Source: Planctomycetota bacterium (lineage in GTDB: Bacteria > Planctomycetota > UBA1135 > JAKEFM01). From it: DNA of 33,124 bases. Where the stretch lies: NCBI GenBank assembly GCA_022616055.1, contig JAKEFM010000296.1:1-33124 (forward strand), written 5' to 3'. Made by a program: the position numbers and the translations under genes. The notes below the pieces were generated by a model, which was given only the letters and a program-made list of their open reading frames with translations, was not told the origin of the DNA and did no database searches. Shown here piece after piece: positions 23,354 through 30,868 of the stretch. The first letter of the stretch is position 1. Each line of letters opens with the position of its first letter.

Positions 23354-25342
23354 TCAGGTCCCCAGGATCAGCTGGACCTCGACGTCGTCCCCCTCGTTGA
23401 GGACGACGGTCTTTTTGCTCTTCTGCCAGTCGAGCAGGATCATGAACGGATTGGGATTGGCGTCCGTGCTCGAGGAGACGCTGACGTCGTACTCGCCGGC
23501 CGGGAGGTTGCGGGCGACGAAGCGCCCGTTCGCGTCGGTGCGGATCTGGCGCTGGGTCGGATTGACGGGCGTCGAGTTCGCGCTCGGCCGCACCGTCACC
23601 TGCGCCTGGACGAGGGGAGCCCCCGAGGCGTTCACGGCGAGCCCGCGGAGCGTCGCCCCGGGGAACATCGTGATGTCCGGGACGGGCGTGTCCTTCGCCT
23701 CCTGGACGGCGAGGTCCTTGATGTACTTCTTCGTGTAGGAGGGGTGCTCGATCTCGACCTGGTAGGTCCCCGGCATCAGGTGGTCGATCGTGTAGGAGCC
23801 GTCCCCGCCGGACCGGACGTTCGCGGAGGAGACGTTCGTGACGAGGAAGGGGCGGAAGATCTCGACGAAGGGGTTGTCCTGGAAGCTGTTGTCGCGCGTC
23901 GTCAGGACCGCGCCGGAGACCCCCTTCCCCGTCTTCCCGTCGACGAGGCGGCCGACGAGCCGGCCCCCCGCGGTGAGCGGGACGTCGACGCCGGTCGCCC
24001 GCTGCCCCTTGGCGACCTCGAACTCCGGGCTGTAGGCCTGGGCGTGCGCCGAGGTCGTGGCGAGGAGGACGTAGCGGCCGGGCTCGAGCCCCCCGAAGAC
24101 GAATCTCCCGTCGTTGGCGGAGTCGTAGCGCTGCTCGACGTTCGTCTTCTGGTACATCCCGGAGCCGGGCTGGGAGACCTTGCGCGCCTCGAGACGGAAG
24201 GAGGAGACGCCCCGCCCGGTCGCGTTCTCGTACACCCGCCCCTCGACGGTCCCGAGGATGCCGAGCCGGACCTCGATCCCCTCCGAGCCGGCCTCGACGC
24301 GCGGCTGGGTCTCGCGCGAGTAGCCCATCGCGCTCGCCACGACGGCGTAGGTCCCCGGGGCGAGCCCCTCGATCCCGAAGGAGCCGTCCGGCCCGGACTC
24401 CGCCTCCCCGCGCGAGAGCTCCTGCGTCGCGTAGGCGGTCGCCTCGACGCGCGCCCCGGAGATCCCGTTGCCCGTCTCGTCGAGGACGCGGCCGGCGATG
24501 CGCTTCCCTTCGGCGAGGGTGAGGTCCTGCGTGATCGTCTTCGTGTCGCCGACGAAGTGGATGTTCGGGACGGTCTTCGACCCGAATCCGGCGGCGGAGG
24601 CGGTGAGCGTGCGCTGGCCGGAGGGGATGTTCTCGAACTTGTACCGGCCGCTCGCGTCGGTCTTCGCCGTCCGGCGGTCCTTCACCTCCGGGGAGGCGAA
24701 GGGTCCCCCCGCCGAGGACTCGAGGGCGAGCTCGATCCCCGGGAGGGCGCGGCGGTCCGAGTCGTAGACCGTCCCCTCCAGGGCGTAGCCCGAGCGGAAC
24801 ACGATGGCGAGGGGGACCTCTCCCTCGGCCGGCACGACGACGTTCGTCAGCTCGACGGGGGGGTGGTCCTTGTGGGACGCGCGGACGAGGTAGCTCTCCG
24901 AGGGAGGGAGACCCGGCAGGCGGAACTTCCCCTCGGCGTCGCTCCGGTCCCGGAAGACGGGCCCGGCAGTCGAGGTCGGCTGGAGGTAGGTGACGAAGGC
25001 GTGCACGGGCCCCTTCTGCGCGCTCACCTCCGCCCCCTCGACGGCGTTCCCCTGGTCGTCCCGGACGTCCCCGACGAGGGCGTTGGAATAGGCGCCGCTG
25101 TCGACCCCTCCCGTGACGTCTCCGCGCGGCTGGGCCGTCGCCGTCGTCCGCAATGGACTCGGCGGGGCGTCGGGGTCGGGCGAGGTCCGCTCGGGCCCGG
25201 GACGCTCGGTCGAGGAGGCGTCGGGGGGTCCCGCGACCTCCAGGTCGGGGCCGCTCGCCGGCTTGAGGGCGAAGTAGACGGCCGCCCCGACGACGAGGAG
25301 GGCGAGGAAGACGAGGAGGACGGGGGTGGCAGAACCTCTCAT
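23354..25342 (-). CDS. Membrane-anchored carboxypeptidase-regulatory-domain repeat protein
   Basis: This 662-residue protein has an N-terminal hydrophobic anchor (VLLVFLALLVVGAAVYFAL, ~8-26) and a Pro/Thr/Ser-rich linker (~30-80). About seven CarboxypepD_reg-like (transthyretin-fold) domains follow. Each has the pattern GxVxDxxGxxVxGAxVxA then G.F.I.GLAPGTYxVxASA. These are extracellular or periplasmic beta domains that act in adhesion, sugar binding or scaffolding. No peptidase domain is present. ATG 25342 is 4 bases past the stop of the aminotransferase-acetyltransferase gene, and an AGGTGAT stretch lies about 5 bases upstream, so it is the third gene of a leftward operon. Its link to amino-sugar synthesis could be a surface polymer, but this is inference. 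Confidence 0.9.
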   Translation of the reverse strand: MRGSATPVLLVFLALLVVGAAVYFALKPASGPDLEVAGPPDASSTERPGPERTSPDPDAPPSPLRTTATAQPRGDVTGGVDSGAYSNALVGDVRDDQGNAVEGAEVSAQKGPVHAFVTYLQPTSTAGPVFRDRSDAEGKFRLPGLPPSESYLVRASHKDHPPVELTNVVVPAEGEVPLAIVFRSGYALEGTVYDSDRRALPGIELALESSAGGPFASPEVKDRRTAKTDASGRYKFENIPSGQRTLTASAAGFGSKTVPNIHFVGDTKTITQDLTLAEGKRIAGRVLDETGNGISGARVEATAYATQELSRGEAESGPDGSFGIEGLAPGTYAVVASAMGYSRETQPRVEAGSEGIEVRLGILGTVEGRVYENATGRGVSSFRLEARKVSQPGSGMYQKTNVEQRYDSANDGRFVFGGLEPGRYVLLATTSAHAQAYSPEFEVAKGQRATGVDVPLTAGGRLVGRLVDGKTGKGVSGAVLTTRDNSFQDNPFVEIFRPFLVTNVSSANVRSGGDGSYTIDHLMPGTYQVEIEHPSYTKKYIKDLAVQEAKDTPVPDITMFPGATLRGLAVNASGAPLVQAQVTVRPSANSTPVNPTQRQIRTDANGRFVARNLPAGEYDVSVSSSTDANPNPFMILLDWQKSKKTVVLNEGDDVEVQLILGT

Positions 25343-25346
25343 GGCA

Positions 25347-27200
25347 TCACCTGGTTCGGGGAGGCCGGGCGCCCGCGATCCGACGGGCGCGCCCCCCCGA
25401 AGGCCCGGGGACCGACCCCGAGACGGAGGAGGACCGGGTTTTATTCCGGAGAGCCCTGGTCCCGTCAAGCGAGGGGGGAGGAGGGGAGGCGGCATCCGCA
25501 CCGCCCTTGGACGTTCCGCCGGCCCACTCCGGGCGGAGGATCGCCATCAGGACCTTGTCCCTGCGGATTCCCCGCTCGTCCTGGTAGGAGCCCCGGAGGA
25601 CCCCCTCCCGGCGGAAGCCGCACGCCTCGTAGACGCCGATGGCGCGGGCGTTCTCCTCCTGGACCTCGAGGGAGACGCGCGAGAGCCCGACGCGCTCGAA
25701 GGCGTAGCGGAGGAGGAGCCGGGTGGCGGCCCGGCCGAAGCCCTTTCCGCGGGCCCGGCTCTCCCCGATCAGCATCCGCCCCAGCTCGGCCGTCCCGCGC
25801 CGGCGGTCGATCCCGACGAGCCCGATCGTGCCGATCGGAGAGCCCCTCGCCTCGATCACGAAGAGGATCTCCCCCTCCGCGCGGAGGTAGCGGTTGTACC
25901 ACGCCTCGTGCGCCTCCTCGGTGACGGGGCTCGGGTCGAAGAACCAGCGCCGGTTCTCCGGGTCGCCGCGCCACCGCAGGAGCGCCGGCAGGTCGCTCGA
26001 CTCGACCTCCCGGAGGACGATCCCCTCCCCCTCGAGTCGGGAGACCTTCCACGCGCACTCCTCCTGGAAGTCGCGCATGCCGCCGACGACCGCCTCGAAC
26101 TCGGCGTCCGTGAGGCTCGGGTAGAGCGGGAGGGAGAGGAGCTCCGTCCAGGCGCGCTCGGCGATGGGGCAGGAGCCGGGACCCGTGTGGCGGGCGTCCT
26201 CGCCCGCCTCGAGGTAGTAGGGGTGGAGGTGGAGGGGGAAGTAGTGGACCCCCGGGGCGATCCCCCGCTTCTTCAGGAAGGCGAGGAGGTCGTCCCGCCG
26301 CTCCGCCCGGATCGCGTAGAGGTGCCAGGCGCTTCGCACCCCCGCGCGCTCGACGGGGAGCCGGACCCCGGGGAGGCCGCGCAGCGACTCGGAGTAGCGC
26401 GCCGCGAGCTCCCGCCTCCGCGCGTTGCCGGCGTCGAGCTTGCGCAGCTGGACGAGGCCGATGGCGGCCTGGACGTCGGAGAGGTGCGCCTTCCAGCCGA
26501 GGTGGCGCACGTCGTAGCGCCACGCGTAGACGGCGCCCCCCTCCGTGCGGTCCCAGGTGTCGCGGCTGATCCCCATCCAGCGCAGCTCGCGCAGGCGCTT
26601 GGCGAGGGCCTCGTCGTCGGTCGTCACCATCCCCCCCTCCCCGGTCGTCAGGTTCTTGACCGCATGGAAGGAGAAGCAGACCGCCGCGGAGGGGCCGGGC
26701 CTCCCGATCCTGCGGCCGGCGACCTCCGCGCCGCAGGCGTGCGCCGCGTCCTCGACGACCAGGAGGCCGCGCCGGCGCGCGAGCCCGTGGATCGCCTCGA
26801 GGTCGGCGGCATGGCCGCCGTAGTGGACGGGGAGGATCGCCTTCGTCCGGGGCGTGATCTTGCGGCGCACGTCCCGGGGGTCGATGCAGAGGGTCTCCTC
26901 CTCGACGTCCGCGAAGACGGGGACGGCGCCGCAGTAGCGCACCGCGTGGGCCGTCGAGACGAAGGTGAGGGTCGGCACGATCACCTCGTCGCCCGGCCCG
27001 ACGCCGAGCCCGAGGAGGGCGAGGTGGAGCGCCGCCGTCGCGGAGGCGGTCCCGACCGCGTGGCGGGCCCCGACGTACTGCGCGAAGGCCCGCTCGAACG
27101 CCGCGGTCCTCGGTCCCAGCCCGATCCAGCCGGAGCGGAGGACCTCCGCGACGGCCGCGATCTCCTCCTCGCCGAGGGAGGGGCGGAAGACGGGGATCAA
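25347..27200 (-). CDS. DegT-type aminotransferase fused to GNAT acetyltransferase
   Basis: This is one unbroken 617-residue frame. Residues ~1-378 are a PLP sugar aminotransferase. Lys182 in SFHAVKNLTTGEGGM forms the Schiff base, Asp151 in VVEDAAHACG contacts PLP, and WKAHLSDVQAAIGLVQL is family-typical of 4-aminotransferases (ArnB/PseC type). Residues ~393-556 are a RimJ/PseH-like GNAT, with the acetyl-CoA loop RARGKGFGRAA and NARAIGVYEACGFRREG. The last ~60 residues are low-complexity. The fusion should aminate a nucleotide keto-sugar and N-acetylate the product, two steps separate in pseudaminic acid-type pathways. TTG 27200 overlaps the upstream stop (TTGA) and directly precedes the conserved IPVFRPSL. 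No separate start for the GNAT part is evident except Met375. Confidence 0.9.
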   Translation of the reverse strand: MIPVFRPSLGEEEIAAVAEVLRSGWIGLGPRTAAFERAFAQYVGARHAVGTASATAALHLALLGLGVGPGDEVIVPTLTFVSTAHAVRYCGAVPVFADVEEETLCIDPRDVRRKITPRTKAILPVHYGGHAADLEAIHGLARRRGLLVVEDAAHACGAEVAGRRIGRPGPSAAVCFSFHAVKNLTTGEGGMVTTDDEALAKRLRELRWMGISRDTWDRTEGGAVYAWRYDVRHLGWKAHLSDVQAAIGLVQLRKLDAGNARRRELAARYSESLRGLPGVRLPVERAGVRSAWHLYAIRAERRDDLLAFLKKRGIAPGVHYFPLHLHPYYLEAGEDARHTGPGSCPIAERAWTELLSLPLYPSLTDAEFEAVVGGMRDFQEECAWKVSRLEGEGIVLREVESSDLPALLRWRGDPENRRWFFDPSPVTEEAHEAWYNRYLRAEGEILFVIEARGSPIGTIGLVGIDRRRGTAELGRMLIGESRARGKGFGRAATRLLLRYAFERVGLSRVSLEVQEENARAIGVYEACGFRREGVLRGSYQDERGIRRDKVLMAILRPEWAGGTSKGGADAASPPPPSLDGTRALRNKTRSSSVSGSVPGPSGGRARRIAGARPPRTR

Positions 27201-28609
27201 GGCCGCGCCCCGACGCCCGCGGCCGCGCGCGCGACGATCGCCTGCGCCGCGCGCGTGGCGTGCCACACGCACTCGTCCATGTTGATGTACTCGAAGCGCC
27301 CCTGCCTGCCGATCGTGTGGAGGTTCTCGTGCCCCTCGACGAAGGAGAGGACCTCCGCGAGGGCCTCCTCGACGCCGACCTCGAAGATCGGGTAGGCGTT
27401 CCCGAGCCGCGCGACCTGGTGGCCCCTCACCTCCCCGGGGCGGAGGAGCGCCAGGTCCTCGAAGGCGCGCGCGCAGCGCTCGGCGAGCGCGGCGTCCGGC
27501 GCGTTCCAGGTCGCGTCCCCCGCGAAGCAGGTGATCTCGCAGGAGAGCGCCGTCCGCCCGGGCGGGGAGAAGCCGGGGCCGAGGTTCGTGAACTCGTTCA
27601 CGCGGTTGAAGGGGATCGCGGGGTCGGAATAGTAGACCCACTGGTCCTCGTAGACCCGGGGCCGGTCGACGAAGAGGACGACGATCGCCATCGCGCGGAA
27701 GCGCAGCCGCTCGCCCGCCTGCGCGACCCGGCGGGGGAGGGCGGGGCCGAAGAGGCGCAGGAGGGCGGGGAGGGGGATCGTCGAGACGAGGGCGTCGAGC
27801 GAGACGGCCTCGCGCCGGCCGTCCCGGCTCACCTCGACGGCGGTCACCCGCCTCCCCTCGACGTGGAGGCGCTCGGCGCGGCTGCGGGTCGAGAGGCGCG
27901 CGCCCCCGCGCCGCGCCGCCTCCCCGATCCTCCCGACGAGGAGCCCCGAGCCCTTCGGCGGATAGAGGAACGTCTGCGGCTGGAGCGAGTGCATCTCGTG
28001 CTCGGCCGGGCCGCGGTGGAGCCGGCGCAGCACGGCGTTGCGCGCGACCTTCCAGAGGCTCACCTCCGAGATGCGCCGCGCGAGCCAGGCGCTCGACATC
28101 CGCGAGCCGGAGACCCCCCAGACCTTCTCGACGTACGGGCCGAAGTACAGGCCGTAGAAGGCGCGCCCGAAGCGGTCGACCACCCACTGCTCGAAGCCCG
28201 GCGCGGCGCCGACGGGACGCAGGCGCTTGCGCAGTCGCGTCGCGAGGAAGCCGAGGAAGCAGCGGGCCGCCGTCCGGAGGTCGAGCGCCCGGAAGAGGTC
28301 CCTCGCCTCGAGGGGGTAGCGGAGGTAGCGGCGCCGGAACCAGATCGACGTCTTCTTCGAGACGGTGAGGAAGTCCTCCCCGAAGGTCGCCCGCAGCTCC
28401 TCGACGATCGGCTTCGTCTCGGGGCGGGCGGAGTAGAGCCCGTGGATGCCGTGGTCGAGGACGAACCCCTCGACCGGCATCGAGGATCCGATCCCCCCGG
28501 CCCGGTCCCCCGCCTCGAGGATCTCGACGTCGAAGGCGGGGGCGGGGAGCCTCCAGGCGGCGGCGAGACCGGTGACGCCGGCTCCGAGGACGACGACCCG
28601 GTGCGGCAA
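27197..28609 (-). CDS. FAD-dependent amine-oxidase/protoporphyrinogen-oxidase-like protein
   Basis: This 470-residue flavoprotein opens with the dinucleotide-binding motif VVVLGAGVTGLAAAWRL, followed by LEAGDRAGGIG. It belongs to the large NAD(P)/FAD amine-oxidase/HemY-like group. FGPYVEKVWG and YPPKGSGLLVGRIGEAA are typical of members often found in polysaccharide loci. UDP-galactopyranose mutase is a more distant relative. Substrate and reaction are not predictable. The likely start, TTG 28609, precedes the motif by a few residues but has no Shine-Dalgarno. A TATACT box lies 32 bases upstream (28647-28642), so a short leader is plausible. It is the first gene of a three-gene leftward operon, overlapping the fusion gene by four bases. 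Confidence 0.85.
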   Translation of the reverse strand: MPHRVVVLGAGVTGLAAAWRLPAPAFDVEILEAGDRAGGIGSSMPVEGFVLDHGIHGLYSARPETKPIVEELRATFGEDFLTVSKKTSIWFRRRYLRYPLEARDLFRALDLRTAARCFLGFLATRLRKRLRPVGAAPGFEQWVVDRFGRAFYGLYFGPYVEKVWGVSGSRMSSAWLARRISEVSLWKVARNAVLRRLHRGPAEHEMHSLQPQTFLYPPKGSGLLVGRIGEAARRGGARLSTRSRAERLHVEGRRVTAVEVSRDGRREAVSLDALVSTIPLPALLRLFGPALPRRVAQAGERLRFRAMAIVVLFVDRPRVYEDQWVYYSDPAIPFNRVNEFTNLGPGFSPPGRTALSCEITCFAGDATWNAPDAALAERCARAFEDLALLRPGEVRGHQVARLGNAYPIFEVGVEEALAEVLSFVEGHENLHTIGRQGRFEYINMDECVWHATRAAQAIVARAAAGVGARP

Positions 28610-28641
28610 GGGCGGGCGGGGCGAGCGGGAAGGAGGGGGGG

Positions 28642-28647
28642 AGTATA
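28642..28647 (-). promoter_or_regulatory. Possible -10 element of the FAD-aminotransferase operon
   Basis: On the minus strand TATACT (5 of 6 to TATAAT) lies 32 bases before the TTG start, in otherwise GC-rich DNA. No clear -35 accompanies it. Confidence 0.35.
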
Positions 28648-28692
28648 GCCGTCGCGCCCTGCTCTCCCGGGCGAGCGAGTGGGAACTCCCGG

Positions 28693-28720
28693 TTGACGGG
28701 GATCGTCCAACGGCTAGCGT
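28693..28720 (+). promoter_or_regulatory. Possible sigma-70-like promoter of the 28835 gene
   Basis: TTGACG (28693-28698), 16 bases, then TAGCGT (28715-28720). The -35 is a 5 of 6 match and the -10 is weak. It lies about 115 bases before the ATG, in the gap divergent from the FAD gene. Confidence 0.35.
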
Positions 28721-28834
28721 AAGGGCTCCCCCTACGGAAGGTTTCGGGCCGCGGGCCGACTCGGGGAGTCGGCGCGCCCGTCGCGCGTCGCTCCCGCGCC
28801 GCGACCCCCCCCCAACCCGAAAGGCAGATCCAGG

Positions 28835-30661
28835 ATGAACCGAACGAAGCTCTGGCCGTGGTCGAGCCTCGCGATCGCCGCCGCGTTCCTCGCTCCCCCC
28901 GCCGCCGCGCAACCGTGCGCCGCCGGCGGAACGCCCTCGACGGTGATCACGGGCTACAACGTCACCACGTCCCCGCACGCCCTCACCACGATCGTGGGCA
29001 ACCCCGCGACCGTCGCGATCTTCACCCCCCCTGCCGACGACCCGATCAGCGGGGCCATCCCCGTGCCGTTCCCGTTCCCGTACTGGACCCCGAACGTCGG
29101 GACGATCCAGGTGAACAACAACGGGTGGGTGTCGGTCGACCAGAACTACGGCAACCTCGGCGCGCTCGCCTACCAGAACTCGGCGATTCCGAGCACGTCG
29201 GCGCCCAACGCCATCTTCGCCCCCTGGTGGAACGACCTGATCCTCCCGCCCGCCTCGACCGGCTCCGCCTCCTACCTCGTCGACGGCACCGCGCCGAACC
29301 AGACCCTCACCGTCGAGTGGACCCAGGAGGAGACCTGGGTCGCGGCGAACACGGGCAACTCGGACCCGGGGACCTTCCAGGTGGTCCTCCACGAAGGGAC
29401 CGGGGTCGTCGACTACCACTACGACCCGGCCGGTATCCTCGGCACCCCCGGATCGGCCGGCACCGCCGGAGCGACCGTCGGGTGGGAGAACAACTCCGGG
29501 ACCGCCGGCGCCGACCTGACCGGCCTCGGGGACCAGAATGTGATCCATCCGCCGACCGACTTCACCCTCACGCCGAGCGGCTTCACGACGACCGGGACGG
29601 TGACCCCCTCCTACACGATGTCGACGCTGACGGCCGCCTACGCCTCGATCACCGGGAGCCCGGGCGAGGTCGTCACCTGGGTCGGCCTGTCGACGACGGG
29701 CGCCGAGTGCGGCGCGTGCGGGAACTGCACGGACGACGACAACGCGGGTCCGTTCGCCATGCCCTTCCCCTTCAAGTACTTCCTCGACGACGTGACCTCC
29801 TTCTCGATCGACTCGAACGGGTTCCTCGCGATGAACGGCGGGGGGTGCGGCGGGTACATCAACCAGGTCCCCGGGACCGCCTCCGCGGCCGGGACCTGCG
29901 CCCCCTGGTGGGACGACATCACCCACCGCCCGGCGACCGCTCGGACCTCGCGGCTCGTGACCGGCCCTCCCGGCAACCAGCAGCTGATCGTCCAGTATGA
30001 GAACCTCACCCCCTGGAGCGGCGGCGCGGGCAACTGCACCGACCTGGGCAACCGCGTCTCCTTCCAGCTCGTCCTCGAGGAGGGCTCGAACAACATCGAG
30101 TTCCGCTACGCCCCCGAGGTCCTGGGCGGCGGGACCTGGAACGCCTCCGTCGGGATCACGGACCTCTCGGGGTCCTACGGGATCGACGCGACCTTCGCCG
30201 GGACGAACAACGGATCGCTCCCGACGAACAACTTCCGCTTCGACCCCTGCGAGCCCTGCGGGCAGATGTCGACCTTCGGGCCCGGCTGCGGGCCGATCAT
30301 CGCCTCCGCGGGCGGCAGCGCGACCCCGGGGAACCTCGCCTACGCGCTGACGGAGACCGGCGCCCCGCCCGGGTCGTTCGGCCTCCTCTTCATCGGGACG
30401 AGCAACACCCTCCTCTTCGGCGCCGTGCCCCTCCCGTTCCCGATCGCGGCCTTCGGGTTCCTGGGAGGGTGCCAGGTCCTCGTCGACCTGAACATCCTCT
30501 GGGGGACCGCGCTGGTGAGCGGCGGCGGAGCGGCCTCCCTCGGCGTCCCGATCCCGCCGGGGACCCCCTCCTGCGCGGGCCCCGTGTACGCGCAGTGGTT
30601 CAACTTCACCCCTCCGGGGACGGTCATCGCCTCGAACGCCGCGGCGATCGTCACCGGCTGA
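28835..30661 (+). CDS. Large secreted protein with two WW-D modules and Planctomycetota-type C-terminus
   Basis: This 608-residue protein has a signal peptide (LAIAAAFLAPPAAAQ, cut after AAA). Two related beta modules follow, at roughly 60-230 and 265-445. Each has VPFPFxYxxxxxxxxxxxxNGW/F, then APWWNDL or APWWDDI, then a strand like APNQTLTVEW or PPGNQQLIVQY, then a QxVLxEGxxxxxxxYxP strand. This resembles nidogen-like extracellular domains, and I do not know a formal family. From ~475 the protein begins MSTFGPGCGP and ends with the shared terminal module (VYAQWF ... SNAAAIVTG). The start is ATG 28835, with only an AAAGG upstream. A clear intrinsic terminator follows the stop. Enzymatic motifs are absent. 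It is probably a structural or adhesive exported protein. Confidence 0.87.
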   Translation: MNRTKLWPWSSLAIAAAFLAPPAAAQPCAAGGTPSTVITGYNVTTSPHALTTIVGNPATVAIFTPPADDPISGAIPVPFPFPYWTPNVGTIQVNNNGWVSVDQNYGNLGALAYQNSAIPSTSAPNAIFAPWWNDLILPPASTGSASYLVDGTAPNQTLTVEWTQEETWVAANTGNSDPGTFQVVLHEGTGVVDYHYDPAGILGTPGSAGTAGATVGWENNSGTAGADLTGLGDQNVIHPPTDFTLTPSGFTTTGTVTPSYTMSTLTAAYASITGSPGEVVTWVGLSTTGAECGACGNCTDDDNAGPFAMPFPFKYFLDDVTSFSIDSNGFLAMNGGGCGGYINQVPGTASAAGTCAPWWDDITHRPATARTSRLVTGPPGNQQLIVQYENLTPWSGGAGNCTDLGNRVSFQLVLEEGSNNIEFRYAPEVLGGGTWNASVGITDLSGSYGIDATFAGTNNGSLPTNNFRFDPCEPCGQMSTFGPGCGPIIASAGGSATPGNLAYALTETGAPPGSFGLLFIGTSNTLLFGAVPLPFPIAAFGFLGGCQVLVDLNILWGTALVSGGGAASLGVPIPPGTPSCAGPVYAQWFNFTPPGTVIASNAAAIVTG

Positions 30662-30686
30662 CGCCGCCCGTCCCTCTCGATCCATC

Positions 30687-30717
30687 GGGCGCGGTCCCCT
30701 CGGACCGCGCCCGTTTT
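30687..30717 (+). terminator. Rho-independent terminator after the 28835-30661 gene
   Basis: GGGCGCGGTCC (30687-30697) pairs perfectly with GGACCGCGCCC (30702-30712) across a 4-base loop, followed by GTTTTCCTT. It starts 26 bases past the stop. This is the cleanest intrinsic terminator in the window. Confidence 0.85.
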
Positions 30718-30763
30718 CCTTGGGGGGGCGGCCCGGGACCTTCCCGAATCCGGGGGGGGTCGC

Positions 30764-30769
30764 TATCAT
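30764..30769 (+). promoter_or_regulatory. Possible -10 element of the last gene
   Basis: TATCAT lies 105 bases before the next ATG and just past the terminator. A weak TTCCCG is 17 bases upstream. Confidence 0.3.
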
Positions 30770-30785
30770 CCGAACCGGTCCCAAC

Positions 30786-30804
30786 GGACGGGTTCGACCC
30801 GTCC
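30786..30804 (+). repeat. Perfect hairpin in the leader of the last gene
   Basis: GGACGGGT (30786-30793) pairs with ACCCGTCC (30797-30804) across TCG, then CTTTCG. If transcription starts from the TATCAT box, this hairpin lies at the very 5' end of the message and could stabilise it. Because a T-run is short and the ATG is 65 bases away, it may also act as a weak second terminator. Confidence 0.5.
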
Positions 30805-30868
30805 CTTTCGTGTGATGGGTGATCGTGGCCGAACGGTCCCCGGTCGCCGTTTCCGTGGAGGTCCCAGC

